From: CAYWNK01 sp047639615
GTDB lineage: Bacteria > Planctomycetota > UBA1135 > GCA-002686595
Direction of reading: 5' to 3'
DNA length: 15,123 nt
Assembly: GCA_047639615.1 (NCBI GenBank)
Contig: JBLIOL010000107.1
Span: forward strand, 1-15,123
Below the pieces are notes generated by a model. That model was given only the letters and a program-made list of their open reading frames with translations. It searched no databases and was not told where the DNA came from. This document shows, one piece after another, positions 14,125 to 15,123 of the stretch (positions within the stretch are counted from its first letter, which is position 1; each line of letters opens with the position of its first letter). The position numbers and the translations under genes are program-made.

Positions 14125-14175
14125 GGGGCAACCCTAACAAAAAACCTAACGTCGGTCGAGGTAGGATAGGCGCGT
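14125..14175. promoter_or_regulatory. Short divergent promoter region between dinB and the GH20-like gene
   Basis: Only 51 bases separate the two diverging starts. The A-rich CTAACAAAAAACCTAAC patch (about 14133-14149) is the only AT-rich stretch and is the likely promoter area. No operator or LexA-like palindrome is evident, and the short distance suggests overlapping promoters. Confidence 0.35.
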
Positions 14176-15123
14176 ATGCGTCTCCTCTTCCTATTGCTAC
14201 TGGCCCTCTGGGGTGCGGTCTCGGCCCGCTGCGAGGCCGTCCAGGATCCCGAGGCGCGCATGGCGCTCGTGCCCTGGCCTAGCCAGGTTTTCTTTACTGA
14301 GGACGTGGAGCTGGAGCTCTTCTCGGGCATGCGCATCGTGGCCGAAGATCCGAGCTTGATGCCCTTGGCGCAGCTGCTGGCGGAGGAGCTGCTGCTCGTT
14401 TGCAGCCTGCGCATGATCCCCATCGAGGATCAGGGCACGCAGGACGACATCATCTTGCGCTTGGATCCGGCGGCGCCTGTGGGCGGCTATCAATTCGCCG
14501 TGCGCCGCGCGGCTCTGGTGGCCGGCATCACCTACGACAGGGTGGCCGAGGGCACGGCCGCTTTGCTGCAAGCGGTGTTCATGGATGGCGGGCGTACGTA
14601 CTTGCCACACATGCTGGTCACGGAGCAACCCCGCTCTAGCTGGCGTGGGGTGATGATCGACTGCGCGACTCAGCGCCAGCCCCTGGACGTGCTCTTGCGT
14701 GCGGTGGAGCTGTGCCGCTACTACCGCATGGAGACCCTGCACCTGCGCTTGGCGAACGAGTCCACCCACGCCTACACCAGGGTGGAGCTCGAGACTCTTG
14801 TGACGTATGCGCAGGTGCGCGGCGTGCAGCTGATGCCTGAGCTCTTCTTGTCTGAGCCGTTTTGGACCGATCTCGATCCGGCGCGTGTGATGGGGGAAGT
14901 GGCTGCGGCCTTTCCCCATTCACGCTACATGCACTTGGGCAAGGCACCCTTTCACCCTGAGGGTTTGGAGCCCGCCGTGGTGCTGGAGAAGCGTCGCAAC
15001 CACCTGTCCCTTGCCAAAGTCGTGCGCGACCTCGGACGGGTGCCGGTGGTGTGGGATGACATGGCCTTCGGCGCCGCCGGCGCCTTGCCAGCGGACCTGA
15101 TCGTGCTCGTGCGCGACGGCTCC
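14176..15123 (+). CDS. Exported GH20 (beta-N-acetylhexosaminidase)-like protein with altered catalytic motif, C-terminus outside window
   Basis: The frame is open from ATG at 14176 to the window edge (316 residues seen). Residues 1-17 are a signal peptide with likely cleavage after VSA, so it acts in the periplasm or outside. Residues about 28-150 match the N-terminal accessory domain of GH20 enzymes (ALVPWPSQVFF, LLAEELLL, YQFAV, GTAALLQAVF). The catalytic barrel begins with SWRGVMIDCATQRQPLDVLLRAVELCRYYRMETLHLRL (from 155), the counterpart of the family's RG-hhD and LHLHL strands. Where active enzymes have H-I-G-G-D-E, this protein reads H253-L-G-K-A-P258, so the catalytic Asp-Glu pair is missing. 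A WDD motif (293-295) follows where GH20 has WDE. It is probably a carbohydrate-binding pseudoenzyme or a divergent subfamily. Confidence 0.72.
   Translation, partial: MRLLFLLLLALWGAVSARCEAVQDPEARMALVPWPSQVFFTEDVELELFSGMRIVAEDPSLMPLAQLLAEELLLVCSLRMIPIEDQGTQDDIILRLDPAAPVGGYQFAVRRAALVAGITYDRVAEGTAALLQAVFMDGGRTYLPHMLVTEQPRSSWRGVMIDCATQRQPLDVLLRAVELCRYYRMETLHLRLANESTHAYTRVELETLVTYAQVRGVQLMPELFLSEPFWTDLDPARVMGEVAAAFPHSRYMHLGKAPFHPEGLEPAVVLEKRRNHLSLAKVVRDLGRVPVVWDDMAFGAAGALPADLIVLVRDGS

Noticed and set aside
12827..14140. 437-residue Arg/Pro/Ala-rich minus-strand frame overlapping dinB
   Set aside because: It is an out-of-frame reading of dinB. The composition is a GC artefact, while the dinB frame has all expected motifs.

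Overview
The window looks like the chromosome of a GC-rich, free-living, probably marine member of the Planctomycetota. The pointers are a secreted protein ending in a module I recall from planctomycete exoproteins, minor pseudopilins with EF-hand-like Asp/Gly loops, lipoprotein-type signal peptides, and mostly weak Shine-Dalgarno sequences. The taxonomic call is inference. No rRNA, tRNA, CRISPR array or mobile element was seen.

Layout. 1-1851 (minus) is the N-terminal 617 residues of a DnaE2-type DNA polymerase III alpha subunit, cut by the window edge. A 250-base divergent region separates it from a large secreted protein (2102-4642, plus), which ends at a strong bidirectional terminator. 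Converging on that terminator is a minus-strand operon of four genes (8512 down to 4723): a PilV-like pseudopilin, a PilW/PulJ-like pseudopilin, a PilX-like protein with an Asn-rich beta-helix-like body, and an exported HEAT-repeat protein. Next is a 754-residue FAD monooxygenase/old-yellow-enzyme fusion (8694-10958, minus) of the anthraniloyl-CoA / salicylyl-CoA hydroxylase type.

The most interesting part is 11120-11784 (plus). Two short tandem genes encode lipoproteins with a heavy-metal-associated (HMA) domain. In both, the first metal-binding cysteine of the GMTC motif is replaced by an in-frame UGA, followed by a stem-loop at the distance expected of a bacterial SECIS element. They read as a pair of selenocysteine-containing metal-binding lipoproteins (GMT-U-xxx-C), which conventional gene calling would split or miss. 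A strong terminator follows. A third HMA-like lipoprotein (11888-12238) has lost both the Sec/Cys positions. The organism would need SelA/B/C/D encoded elsewhere.

On the right, a small conserved protein of unknown function (12235-12708, minus) lies just downstream of a Y-family polymerase (dinB, 12718-14124, minus), and the window ends inside an exported GH20-like protein (from 14176, plus) whose catalytic Asp-Glu pair appears to be lost. The two translesion-type polymerases (dnaE2 and dinB) are both present but in separate operons; no imuA or imuB is seen.
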